NCBI GenBank assembly: GCA_039029535.1
Contig: JBCCFW010000084.1
Location: forward strand, 1 to 32,224
Source of the DNA: JBCCFW01 sp039029535
GTDB lineage: Bacteria > Acidobacteriota > JBCCFW01
Direction of reading: 5' to 3'
DNA length: 32,224 bases
In this document: one piece after another, positions 15,452 to 21,757 of the stretch
Layout of the letters: each line of letters begins with the position of its first letter
How positions within the stretch are numbered: the stretch's first letter is position 1
The notes under the pieces: model-generated
What the model saw: only the letters and a program-made list of their open reading frames with translations
The model's database searches: none
Told to the model about the DNA's origin: nothing
Translations under genes and position numbers: made by a program

Positions 15452-15970
15452 TCAGTCGTCGAAGGTCCGGATCAAGGCGATGATGCCGTCCACGACCTCG
15501 GGCTTGCTCTCGAGATCCGGACTCGCCGGCATGAGCGCGGACAGACCGGCTGCCTGACCACCGGCGAGGATCACCTTGCGGAGCTCCTCGTCGGTCACCT
15601 CGGCCTGCCAGGCCCGGTCGGCGTAGTTGCGAGGCTTGGGATCGAGAGCGACGGCCGCCGCACCATCTCCCTGACCCGTCGGGCCGTGACAGGGCGTGCA
15701 GCGGTTCTGATAGACCGTGCGCGCCTCGGCCGGGATCGCCACGGCCGCCGTGGTGGTGGTCGGCGAGACGGGCGGCGGCGTCTTCGTCGTCTGCTGCACC
15801 GGCGGCTTCGGCTTGCGAGCGGCTCGAGGCTTCCGCGCGGACGTGCTCTGCTGACGACCGCTGGACTTGGGTCGTGACGAGCCCGAGTCGGAGCCGCAGG
15901 CCGTGCCGAGCAACGCGACGACGAGAGCGAGGAGCAGGGTGGGAACGAGACGAGGTCTTGCGAAGGTCAT
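15452..15970 (-). CDS. Lipoprotein monoheme cytochrome c, last gene of the ba3 oxidase operon
   Basis: A 172-residue exported protein. It has a hydrophobic signal with lipobox LLGTAC (Cys about 25), so it should be anchored by lipid. A flexible Ser/Lys/Pro/Thr-rich linker (about 27-78) leads to one class I cytochrome c domain with CTPCHG and a distal methionine candidate in SALMPASPDL. It probably delivers electrons to the CuA site of the oxidase encoded upstream, as cytochrome c552 does for Thermus ba3; this is inferred from operon position. The ATG at 15970 overlaps the Sco gene's stop codon (ATGA). The heme domain is about half identical over roughly 95 residues to the third domain of the triheme cytochrome at 24692-25684. 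Confidence 0.92.
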   Translation of the reverse strand: MTFARPRLVPTLLLALVVALLGTACGSDSGSSRPKSSGRQQSTSARKPRAARKPKPPVQQTTKTPPPVSPTTTTAAVAIPAEARTVYQNRCTPCHGPTGQGDGAAAVALDPKPRNYADRAWQAEVTDEELRKVILAGGQAAGLSALMPASPDLESKPEVVDGIIALIRTFDD

Positions 15971-16959
15971 GGTCGTCCTTGGCCCGAGCGCGGGCCGTGT
16001 CGGAAGGGAATGGGAGAAGCGGCGGCGGGCGTGCGAGACGTCGTCGCCGGAGACGAAGGGGAGGGTTCGGCCAGGAGTCGAGCCACGGCGTTGCGAAGCC
16101 AGCGTCGTGAGCGCTCGTCGTTAGAGAAGCGATGCGCCAGCCGACCTCGTCGATCGACGAGCACGAAGAGGCTCGGGTGATCGATGAGACCGGTGCTCGG
16201 ATCGCCGCGGTACTCGAAGCCCAGCTCGTCCAACGACTGCCTCACGAGGGCGGGCTCTCCCGTGAGGAGGGTGAGCTCGGGGAGTCGATGAGCCGCTCCG
16301 AGCGCGGCGAGCCGTTTCGGATCGTCATGCTCGGGATCGAGCGTCACCGCCAGGATGCGGAGACGTCGCGCCTGGTCCTCGGGCAGCTCGGCCATCACCT
16401 CTCGCAGGCCGGCGAAGACCATCGGACAGGCCTGCGTGCAGCGGGAGTAGATGGCGGTCACGAGGACGACCTCACCCCTGAGCTCGCTCAGGCGTAGGGG
16501 ACGTCCGAGCTGATCGACCAGCGTGAAGTCGGCCAGGGCCCGGTCGATCCGCAGGCCCTCCGGCATGGCTTGCTCCACGGGCGGAGCGAGGGCGACGGTC
16601 AGGACCCCACCAGTGGCTCCCGTCAGCAAGGCCATCGTCGCGGCGGCCTGCAGCACCACCTGTGGCCGAGCACGGAGGAGCTCCATCAAGGCCTCGCGTC
16701 GTCGCAGCACGACGGTGGCCATGACGAGCCCCGGCAACGCGAGCCAGAGAGCCAGCAGCCCGACCGGCGGCGCGGTGTCTGCCGCGCTCGCTCCGAAGCA
16801 CCAGCTCCGGAGGTCACGACCGACGGCACCGAGGCCCGGCGTGTCGTGCGGCACGAGGACGAGGCTCACGAAGAGCAAGCTCATCGACGAGAGCACGACG
16901 AGGATCGCCAGGCTGCCGAAGACCGCCGGATGCCGTGAGGAGTCGACGTGACGTTCCAC
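15967..16959 (-). CDS. SCO1/SenC-type copper chaperone with an extra N-terminal membrane domain
   Basis: The C-terminal half (about residues 135-295) is a thioredoxin-fold Sco domain. It has DFTLVDQLGRPLRLSELRGEVVLVT, the copper-binding CxxxC in YSRCTQACPM, and the third ligand His in LIDHPSLFVLVD. Sco proteins insert copper into the CuA site of oxidase subunit II. The N-terminal about 130 residues are unusual, with three membrane segments (FGSLAILVVLSSMSLLFVSLVLV, PPVGLLALWLALPGLVMATVV, VVLQAAATMALLTGATGGVLT). They may derive from another oxidase-associated membrane subunit. The GTG start at 16959 shares one base with the subunit I stop (TAGTG). The frame upstream of it is a shadow inside subunit I. 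A Ser/Pro/Thr-rich tail ends the protein. Length is 330 residues. Confidence 0.88.
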   Translation of the reverse strand: MERHVDSSRHPAVFGSLAILVVLSSMSLLFVSLVLVPHDTPGLGAVGRDLRSWCFGASAADTAPPVGLLALWLALPGLVMATVVLRRREALMELLRARPQVVLQAAATMALLTGATGGVLTVALAPPVEQAMPEGLRIDRALADFTLVDQLGRPLRLSELRGEVVLVTAIYSRCTQACPMVFAGLREVMAELPEDQARRLRILAVTLDPEHDDPKRLAALGAAHRLPELTLLTGEPALVRQSLDELGFEYRGDPSTGLIDHPSLFVLVDRRGRLAHRFSNDERSRRWLRNAVARLLAEPSPSSPATTSRTPAAASPIPFRHGPRSGQGRP

Positions 16960-18569
16960 TAGAACGGCACCTGCGGCGGCGCGCCGAAGCGCGGCAGGGT
17001 CAGGAGCTGGTAGAGCGGGATGGCGTAGGCGATGACGACGAGCACCACGGCGACCGTGACCCAGGTCCCGAAGCGATCGAACAGGCCTTCCTCGGCAGGA
17101 GCCTCCAGGGGCTCGGCCAACTCGATGGGAGGAAGCTCGGAGAGACGTCGTCCCCAGAGCAGGGTTCCGACGACGACCAGCCCGAAGCAGCTCGCGCTCA
17201 CGAAGAGGATGACGCCGCCGGCCGCAGACACCGCCGTCCAGGGAGCCCAGGCCTGAGCCTGCTCGGCCCCTCCGTAGCTCGCCTCGTAGACCCGCCGCGG
17301 CATCCCCATCAGGCCGGTGACGTGGTTGGCGATCGAGAAGAAGCACATCCCGACGAACCACAGCCAGGGCTGAACCTGCGCGAAGGGCAAGAACTTCAGC
17401 TCGCGCCCGGTCAGGCGCGGCAGCAGCCAATACGTGAGTCCCATGAAGGTGAGCGCCGACGCGGTGCCCACCGTCATGTGGAAGTGCCCCTGCACCCACG
17501 CGGTGTTGTGGACCATGGCGTTCATGCCATAGGCCGCGTTGACCGCGCCTCCCCAGCCACCGGTGGCGAAGGTGAGCATGGCCAGGGCGATGGCGGCGAA
17601 GAGCGGGTCTCCCCAGGGCAGCCGGAAGATCCAGCCGAACAGCCCCCGGCCCCCACGCGCCCGACCGCCGAGCTCGAGGGACGCGATGACGGTGAAGGCG
17701 GTCACCATCGACGGGAAGAGGATCCCGAACGTCAAGATGGCGTGGAACAGCTTCCACTGGGAGGCGATGCCCGGGTCCACGAACTGGTGGTGCAAGCCGA
17801 CCGGCGTCGACAGGATCAAGAACAGCACGAAGACCATGCGCGTGAGCTTGTCCGAGAAGAGCTTGCCTCCCGCGACCCGTGGCAAGAGCGCGTACCAGGC
17901 CACGTAGGCGGGCAGCAGCCAGAAGTAGACGACCGGGTGGCCGAAGTACCAGAACAGGGTGCGCGCGAGCACGGGATCGATGCGCTCGACCCAGCCCAGC
18001 GACCAGGGGATGAGCAGCACCACGACTTCCACGGCCACGCCGAGCGTGCAGAGCAGCCAGAGCCAGGCGGTCGCGACCATCCCGTGCAAGCCGACGTGTG
18101 CCGGTCGTCCCGGGTTTTCCTTGCGCCACTCGTGGAAGGAACGCAGCGTCACGATGGCCCAGGCCCAGGAGCCGACCACGAGCAAGGCTGCGCCGATGTA
18201 GAAGGCCGGATGCGCCTTCATCGGCGGATAGAAGGTGTAGAGGACGCTGGCCCGGCCCGAGAGGATGGCGACCGTCGCCAGGAGGGTGCCGGCGAGGGCG
18301 ACCCAGAAGCCGGCCCAGGCCAGGCCCTTGCCGACGATGCGACCGGTCACCTTCTCGACGATGACGTAGCCGAAGCCGATGATGAAGAAGGTCGTGAACA
18401 CCAGGCCCATGAGCACGCCATGGGCGGTCACCGACAGGTAGTAGAGATCGGCGGTGCGGGCGGGGAGCTGCAGGTCGGCCCGAGACATCGCCTGCATGAC
18501 GGCCATCATCGCCGCGAGCCCGAAGGCAGCCACCGACACCAGGACGTGGGCGAGCGCGAGCTTCCTCAT
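16959..18569 (-). CDS. cbaA: ba3-type cytochrome c oxidase subunit I
   Basis: The catalytic subunit of a B-type heme-copper oxidase, reducing O2 to water and pumping protons. The 536 residues form about 13 membrane helices. Visible ligands are the heme His in LSVTAHGVLMGL (about 48), CuB His and the cross-linked Tyr region in GHPVVYFWLLPAYVAWY (about 210-225), the HH pair in VGLHHQFVDPG (about 260), and heme ligands in NTAWVQGHFHMTVGTA (about 354-369). The YFWLLPAY form is characteristic of the ba3 group and replaces the motif of A-type oxidases. The start ATG at 18569 overlaps the subunit II stop (ATGA). The order IIa-II-I matches cbaD-cbaB-cbaA of Thermus. B-type oxidases usually have high oxygen affinity. 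Assignment is secure. Confidence 0.95.
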   Translation of the reverse strand: MRKLALAHVLVSVAAFGLAAMMAVMQAMSRADLQLPARTADLYYLSVTAHGVLMGLVFTTFFIIGFGYVIVEKVTGRIVGKGLAWAGFWVALAGTLLATVAILSGRASVLYTFYPPMKAHPAFYIGAALLVVGSWAWAIVTLRSFHEWRKENPGRPAHVGLHGMVATAWLWLLCTLGVAVEVVVLLIPWSLGWVERIDPVLARTLFWYFGHPVVYFWLLPAYVAWYALLPRVAGGKLFSDKLTRMVFVLFLILSTPVGLHHQFVDPGIASQWKLFHAILTFGILFPSMVTAFTVIASLELGGRARGGRGLFGWIFRLPWGDPLFAAIALAMLTFATGGWGGAVNAAYGMNAMVHNTAWVQGHFHMTVGTASALTFMGLTYWLLPRLTGRELKFLPFAQVQPWLWFVGMCFFSIANHVTGLMGMPRRVYEASYGGAEQAQAWAPWTAVSAAGGVILFVSASCFGLVVVGTLLWGRRLSELPPIELAEPLEAPAEEGLFDRFGTWVTVAVVLVVIAYAIPLYQLLTLPRFGAPPQVPF

Positions 18570-19051
18570 GAGCCCGCCTCCTCGTCCTCGACGATGAGCT
18601 TGCCGCTCATGACGTGATGACCGGTGCCGCAGTATTCGTTGCAGAGGATCAGGTACTCGCCGGGTCGTTCGAAGGTCGTCACGACCTCGGTGACGTAGCC
18701 CGGGATGACCGTCGCGTTCACGTTGGTCCCCACGACCTGCACGCCGTGGATGACGTCGGGGCTCGTCATTCGGAAGACGACGGGCACCCCCGCCGGCACG
18801 TGGACTTCACCGGGCAGGAAGGCCCAGACCTGCGCGAGCATGACCACTTCGACGCTGCCGTCTTCCAGGTCGAAGACCCCCAGCTCGGCGAAGCGCGGAT
18901 CGCTGCGGCAAGTCACCGGGTCGATGGTCTCGACGTGACTGGGTGGATGGAGACCCTGGGCGGTCGCTGACACCACGACCGTCGCGACGAACACGGTCAG
19001 CAGCACGACCGCCGCGACCATCCAGGCCTTCTCGTAGGGGTCGACCTTCAC
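18566..19051 (-). CDS. cbaB: ba3-type cytochrome c oxidase subunit II (CuA)
   Basis: The subunit accepts electrons from cytochrome c at the dinuclear CuA centre. The 161 residues comprise one N-terminal membrane helix (about 9-30, EKAWMVAAVVLLTVFVATVVV) and a periplasmic cupredoxin domain. CuA ligands are present: His in SPDVIHGVQVVGTN (about 100), the two cysteines and backbone Glu of LCNEYCGTGH (about 137-145), the His of that motif and the Met in HHVMSGKL. The single-helix architecture and overall motif order match Thermus ba3 subunit II rather than two-helix A-type subunit II. It starts 1 bp after the stop of the small IIa gene and overlaps subunit I. Assignment is secure. Confidence 0.95.
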   Translation of the reverse strand: MKVDPYEKAWMVAAVVLLTVFVATVVVSATAQGLHPPSHVETIDPVTCRSDPRFAELGVFDLEDGSVEVVMLAQVWAFLPGEVHVPAGVPVVFRMTSPDVIHGVQVVGTNVNATVIPGYVTEVVTTFERPGEYLILCNEYCGTGHHVMSGKLIVEDEEAGS

Positions 19052-19052
19052 C

Positions 19053-19202
19053 TCAACCTCCGATGGAACCGCGGGGGATGAAGAGCCCGAAGTAGAGAGC
19101 CAGCCAGCCGAGCAAGAAGGCCAGCCCGTAGAGCGCGAGGATGGCGAGCGTGCCGCGCGGGTGCGGCTCGTCCTCGGTGTTGCGTTCGTCGACGTCGGTC
19201 AC
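19053..19202 (-). CDS. cbaD: ba3-type oxidase small subunit IIa (single membrane helix)
   Basis: A 49-residue protein with a charged N-terminus (DVDERNTEDEPHPRG) and one membrane helix (TLAILALYGLAFLLGWLALY), ending FGLFIPRGSIGG. It resembles Thermus ba3 subunit IIa, which has the same pattern: acidic start, 'PKG-L', one helix, and a short '-ARG' end. The GTG at 19202 has GAGGAG seven bases upstream, fixing this start against longer readings in the same frame. It is the first gene of the oxidase operon, with subunit II beginning 1 bp after its stop. Its predicted -24/-12 promoter is about 50 bp upstream. Subunit IIa replaces the missing second helix of subunit II. Confidence 0.85.
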   Translation of the reverse strand: MTDVDERNTEDEPHPRGTLAILALYGLAFLLGWLALYFGLFIPRGSIGG

Positions 19203-19250
19203 GCGGTGACTCCTCGGCAACCGCCGGTGAGGCGGGCCACCCCGAGTCAG

Positions 19251-19266
19251 TGCGAGGGACGTGCCA
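19251..19266 (-). promoter_or_regulatory. -24/-12 (sigma54) promoter of the ba3 oxidase operon
   Basis: On the minus strand the site reads TGGCACGTCCCTCGCA. It matches the sigma54 consensus TGGCACG-N4-TTGCA at all but one defined position and keeps the invariant GG-N10-GC core. Predicted transcription start is near 19239, about 37 bp before the GTG of the IIa gene. An enhancer-type inverted repeat is centred about 96 bp upstream. Confidence 0.72.
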
Positions 19267-19319
19267 TCGCGAACGCACGCCGAGAGCGCACGACGTTCGG
19301 TCGCGACGCGCACGACTGT

Positions 19320-19350
19320 GGAATCTTCCCCACCCCTCGGGGACGATTCC
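19320..19350. promoter_or_regulatory. Inverted repeat between divergent sigma54 promoters, candidate enhancer site
   Basis: The arms GGAATCTTCCCC (19320-19331) and GGGGACGATTCC (19339-19350) pair at 11 of 12 positions, with 7 bp between them. The centre (about 19335) lies about 96 bp upstream of the predicted oxidase start site and about 85 bp upstream of the predicted CBS-gene start site. That is the usual distance for an upstream activating sequence bound by a dimer of an enhancer-binding protein. I see no second copy near the universal stress gene. Confidence 0.55.
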
Positions 19351-19393
19351 GCGGTGCCGGCCGCATCCGAAACGAGTGAGCACCAGGTGCCCT

Positions 19394-19409
19394 TGGCACG
19401 TCGCGTGCA
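19394..19409 (+). promoter_or_regulatory. -24/-12 (sigma54) promoter of the CBS-domain gene
   Basis: The site reads TGGCACGTCGCGTGCA, matching TGGCACG-N4-TTGCA at all but one defined position, with the GG-N10-GC core intact (19395-19396 and 19407-19408). Predicted start of transcription is near 19420, leaving a leader of about 49 nt that contains the GGAAGG ribosome site. Confidence 0.72.
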
Positions 19410-19468
19410 GTCGTCCGATTGCCGTCTAGAGACGGCTCGTTTCATTCGCTACGAAAGGAAGGTGTCGC

Positions 19469-19939
19469 GTGAAGGTCCGCAAGATCACCGAACGTCAGGA
19501 TGTCGTGACCGCCCGAACCGACGAGACGCTCGATGCCGTGGCCGAGAAGATGAACCTGCACCGCATCTCGGGGCTTCCCGTGGTCGATGAAGGCGGCGCG
19601 CTCGCGGGACTGGTCGCCGCCAGCGACTTGATCCGGCTGTCGTCCCCGAGCGTCCACCTCGACATCGAAAAGCTCATGGACATCAACTGGAGCCCGGCCC
19701 ACCGCACGACCGAGCACGATCCGAGCTGGGAGCAGTTGCCCGTCACCGAGGTGATGGTGAGCGAGGTCTGCACGGTCGACGACGGAGCCGACATCCGTGA
19801 TGCCGCGAGGATGATGGCCACCCGCGGCATTCACCGCGTGGTCGTCCTCGATGCCGATCGGCGGGTTCAGGGCGTCCTGTCGTCCTTCGACCTGACCGCT
19901 CTCGTCGCCGAGCGCGGGATCGGCTCGGCGACGCCCTGA
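19469..19939 (+). CDS. Tandem CBS-domain protein
   Basis: A 156-residue soluble protein made of two CBS motifs, about residues 1-60 (VVTARTDETLDAVAEKMNLHRISGLPVVDEGGALAGLVAASDLI) read with its typical 'LPVVD-G-L-G-V---DL', and about 90-150 (EVMVSEVCTVDD...RGIHRVVVLDADRRVQGVLSSFDL). A CBS pair forms a Bateman module that binds adenine nucleotides and senses energy charge. No catalytic domain is attached, so it should act on a partner. The start is GTG at 19469, preceded by GAAAGGAAGG. The gene is divergent from the ba3 oxidase operon, convergent with the universal stress gene, and has its own sigma54-type promoter. Stand-alone CBS proteins beside Usp proteins are common in low-oxygen or stress regulons of other bacteria, which fits this context. 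Confidence 0.92.
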   Translation: MKVRKITERQDVVTARTDETLDAVAEKMNLHRISGLPVVDEGGALAGLVAASDLIRLSSPSVHLDIEKLMDINWSPAHRTTEHDPSWEQLPVTEVMVSEVCTVDDGADIRDAARMMATRGIHRVVVLDADRRVQGVLSSFDLTALVAERGIGSATP

Positions 19940-19950
19940 GCCTCCCTCTG

Positions 19951-19977
19951 ACGGGGCGTTCCGAACGAACGCCCCGT
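19951..19977. terminator. Bidirectional terminator hairpin between CBS and universal stress genes
   Basis: The arms ACGGGGCGTTC (19951-19961) and GAACGCCCCGT (19967-19977) are a perfect 11-bp inverted repeat around a 5-nt loop. It sits between two convergent genes, 12 bp after one stop and 8 bp after the other. No long T-run follows on either strand. Confidence 0.75.
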
Positions 19978-19984
19978 CCAGACT

Positions 19985-20446
19985 TCACCCCCTCCCCTCG
20001 TGCTCTGGCCGGAGGAGCACCGGAAGGGTCGACCGGTGCAGGACCTGGTTGGCGATGCTGCCCATGAGAAGACGTGGCATGCCCGTCCGCCCGTGGGTGC
20101 TCATGACGATGACGTCGGCTCCCCAGGAACGCGCCTCCGCCAGGATCTCCTCGGCGGGGTGCCCATGCCGCAGCGCCACGCTGCACTCGACTCCGGCGTC
20201 CTCAGCCTCCCGAGCCGCTCGGTCGAGCGTCGCCTCGGCCGCCTTGTCGAGCTCCTCCTTCAGCGACTGATAGAGGTCGGAGCCCGTGGTCGCCGCGGTG
20301 CCGGGAAAGATCACGGCATCCACGGTGTTGACGCAGGTGACGATCCGCAAGCGGGCCCCTTCCTGCTCGGCGAGGCCGAGCGCGAGCGGAAGAGACCTGG
20401 CCGCGAGCTCGCTGCCATCGGTGGTGTAGAGGACGCTCTCGAACAT
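19985..20446 (-). CDS. Universal stress protein (UspA family)
   Basis: A 153-residue single-domain Usp. It begins MFESVLYTTDGSELAARSL with the ATP-contacting Asp, has DVIVMSTHGRTGMPRLLMGSIANQVLHRS with the G-x2-G-x9-G(S/T) nucleotide-binding signature, and ends in the usual beta strand LPVLLRP. It is therefore probably an ATP-binding member. The ATG at 20446 follows GGGAG at suitable spacing; longer readings in the frame lack any Usp homology and cross the promoter. The predicted sigma54 promoter lies 52-67 bp upstream. It converges on the CBS gene with a shared terminator. These proteins help cells survive starvation, hypoxia or oxidative stress, though their molecular partners are mostly unknown. 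Confidence 0.94.
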   Translation of the reverse strand: MFESVLYTTDGSELAARSLPLALGLAEQEGARLRIVTCVNTVDAVIFPGTAATTGSDLYQSLKEELDKAAEATLDRAAREAEDAGVECSVALRHGHPAEEILAEARSWGADVIVMSTHGRTGMPRLLMGSIANQVLHRSTLPVLLRPEHEGRG

Positions 20447-20497
20447 GACGTGGCTCCCACTTGGTGACGACGGGACCGTCCCGCCGGCACGACGGGC

Positions 20498-20513
20498 TGC
20501 AAGCGCCACGCCA
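20498..20513 (-). promoter_or_regulatory. -24/-12 (sigma54) promoter of the universal stress gene
   Basis: On the minus strand it reads TGGCGTGGCGCTTGCA, matching TGGCACG-N4-TTGCA at all but two defined positions, with GG-N10-GC and a perfect TTGCA at -12. Predicted start of transcription is near 20486, about 40 bp before the ATG. No copy of the 19320-19350 repeat is seen nearby. Confidence 0.68.
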
Positions 20514-20610
20514 CGTCTCCGGCTTGCCGCGTGTTCAATTCGCGCGAGGAGGTGGCGCGACGCCCGCTCGTGGGCGACACTGAGACAGCCCGCCACCCAC
20601 GAGGCCCGGC

Positions 20611-21600
20611 ATGGCCCCCCCGAAGCCGACGCTGCCCACGCTCCCCCCCGAGCACCGAGCCCCTCCCCGCGTGATCCTCCTCGCCGGTGGTGAGGGGCGA
20701 CGCCTGCGGGCCCTGACGCGCGACGCCAACGGTCTCGCCGTCCCCAAGCAGTTCTGCGACTTCGGGAGCGGCCGCAGCTTGCTCTCGCGAGCCCTGGATC
20801 GAGCCCGTTCACTCAGCCCGCCGGAGCGCATCATCGCCGCCGTCGCCTCGGCCCACGAGCGCTGGTGGAGCCGGGAGCTGCACGAGCTGCCTCCGAGCAA
20901 CGTCGTCGCCCAGCCGGTCAACCGAGGCACGGCGGCCGGCCTGCTGCTCCCTCTGCTCCACCCGCACGGGAACGAGGCGGACGACGTCGTCGTGATGCTC
21001 CCCTGCGACCACCACGTCGAGCGGGAAGATCGCTTCGCGGATGGCCTCCGACGCGCCGTCGCGGCTGCCTCCGAAGACGCCGAGACCGTCTTCCTCCTGG
21101 GGCTGACGCCGGACGGCCCTGCTGCCGACTACGGCTGGATCGTGCCGGGAGAGCAGGTGGGCCCGGGGATCCGTCGCGTGGAGGCCTTCATCGAGAAGCC
21201 TTCCCCCGAGCAGAGCGCCGCGCTCTGGCGTCGGGGTGGCCGCTGGAGCTCCTTCGTTCTGGTCGCCCGAAGGTCCGCCCTGATCGAGCTCTACCGCCTC
21301 GCCGTCCCCGAGCTCGTCTCGGTGCTGGAGCAGGCCCTCAGCGGACACGCCGCGCTCTCCGGGACGGCACTGGCCCGACATCTCGAAGCCGACTTCTTGC
21401 TCCTGCCGCCCGGCGATCTCTCCCGCGACGTGCTCGAGCCGTCCCGCCAGCGGCTGGCCATGATCGACGTGCCTCCCTGTGGTTGGAGCGACCTGGGCAC
21501 GCCGGACCGACTCGAGCGCTGGCGCGCCGCCGGCTACCGCATCCCCGTGACCTCCGAGGCCTCGTCGTCGCGGGCCCGCCTGCTCACCGCCGGTTCCTAG
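20611..21600 (+). CDS. Sugar-1-phosphate nucleotidyltransferase, mannose-1-phosphate guanylyltransferase-like
   Basis: A 329-residue member of the NTP-transferase superfamily. The nucleotide-binding loop is VILLAGGEGRRLRALTRD (about 22-39) followed by PKQFCDFGSGRSLL, the pattern of ManC/GMP enzymes that make GDP-mannose. Also seen are QPVNRGTAAGLLLPLL, the metal-binding VVMLPCDHHVERE, PDGPAADYGWIVPG, the FIEKPSPEQ motif, and GWSDLGTPDRL near the end. The C-terminal cupin isomerase domain of bifunctional ManC is missing, so it should be monofunctional. Substrate is inferred from motifs only. No strong ribosome site precedes the ATG. The first about 20 residues are Pro-rich, and a later start is possible. 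The gene is alone, convergent with the histidine kinase, and ends in TAG. Confidence 0.85.
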   Translation: MAPPKPTLPTLPPEHRAPPRVILLAGGEGRRLRALTRDANGLAVPKQFCDFGSGRSLLSRALDRARSLSPPERIIAAVASAHERWWSRELHELPPSNVVAQPVNRGTAAGLLLPLLHPHGNEADDVVVMLPCDHHVEREDRFADGLRRAVAAASEDAETVFLLGLTPDGPAADYGWIVPGEQVGPGIRRVEAFIEKPSPEQSAALWRRGGRWSSFVLVARRSALIELYRLAVPELVSVLEQALSGHAALSGTALARHLEADFLLLPPGDLSRDVLEPSRQRLAMIDVPPCGWSDLGTPDRLERWRAAGYRIPVTSEASSSRARLLTAGS

Positions 21601-21740
21601 CCCGACCGCGAGCTTTCTCGCAGCAGGTGGGGAGAAACCCGCAGTCCCTGACGCCTGCGCTCGTCCTCCGGGAGGCTCGGCGTGGCGCCTCCGTGGCACG
21701 CGTCGTGCTCGTCCGATCCCATGCTCGCCCGCATCGTGAG

Positions 21741-21757
21741 CCGTGGCTCAACCACGG
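21741..21757. terminator. Hairpin around the histidine kinase stop codon
   Basis: CCGTGG (21741-21746) and CCACGG (21752-21757) form a perfect 6-bp stem around CTCAA. The kinase's stop codon (21748-21750, TGA on the minus strand) lies in the loop. It sits in the gap between two convergent genes and could act as a weak bidirectional terminator. Confidence 0.4.

Noticed and set aside
16960..18129. Long N-terminal extension of the Sco frame
   Set aside because: This part overlaps oxidase subunit I on the same strand in another frame and is a compositional shadow; the GTG at 16959 fits tight operon spacing.
20530..20610. Second copy of the enhancer-like repeat upstream of the universal stress gene
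   Set aside because: The only inverted sequence there (CGTGGG...CCCACG) does not resemble the 19320-19350 repeat, and its arms are broken by an insertion.
20447..20812. N-terminal extension of the universal stress protein
   Set aside because: It has no Usp homology, crosses the predicted sigma54 promoter, and the ATG at 20446 begins exactly at the family's first strand.
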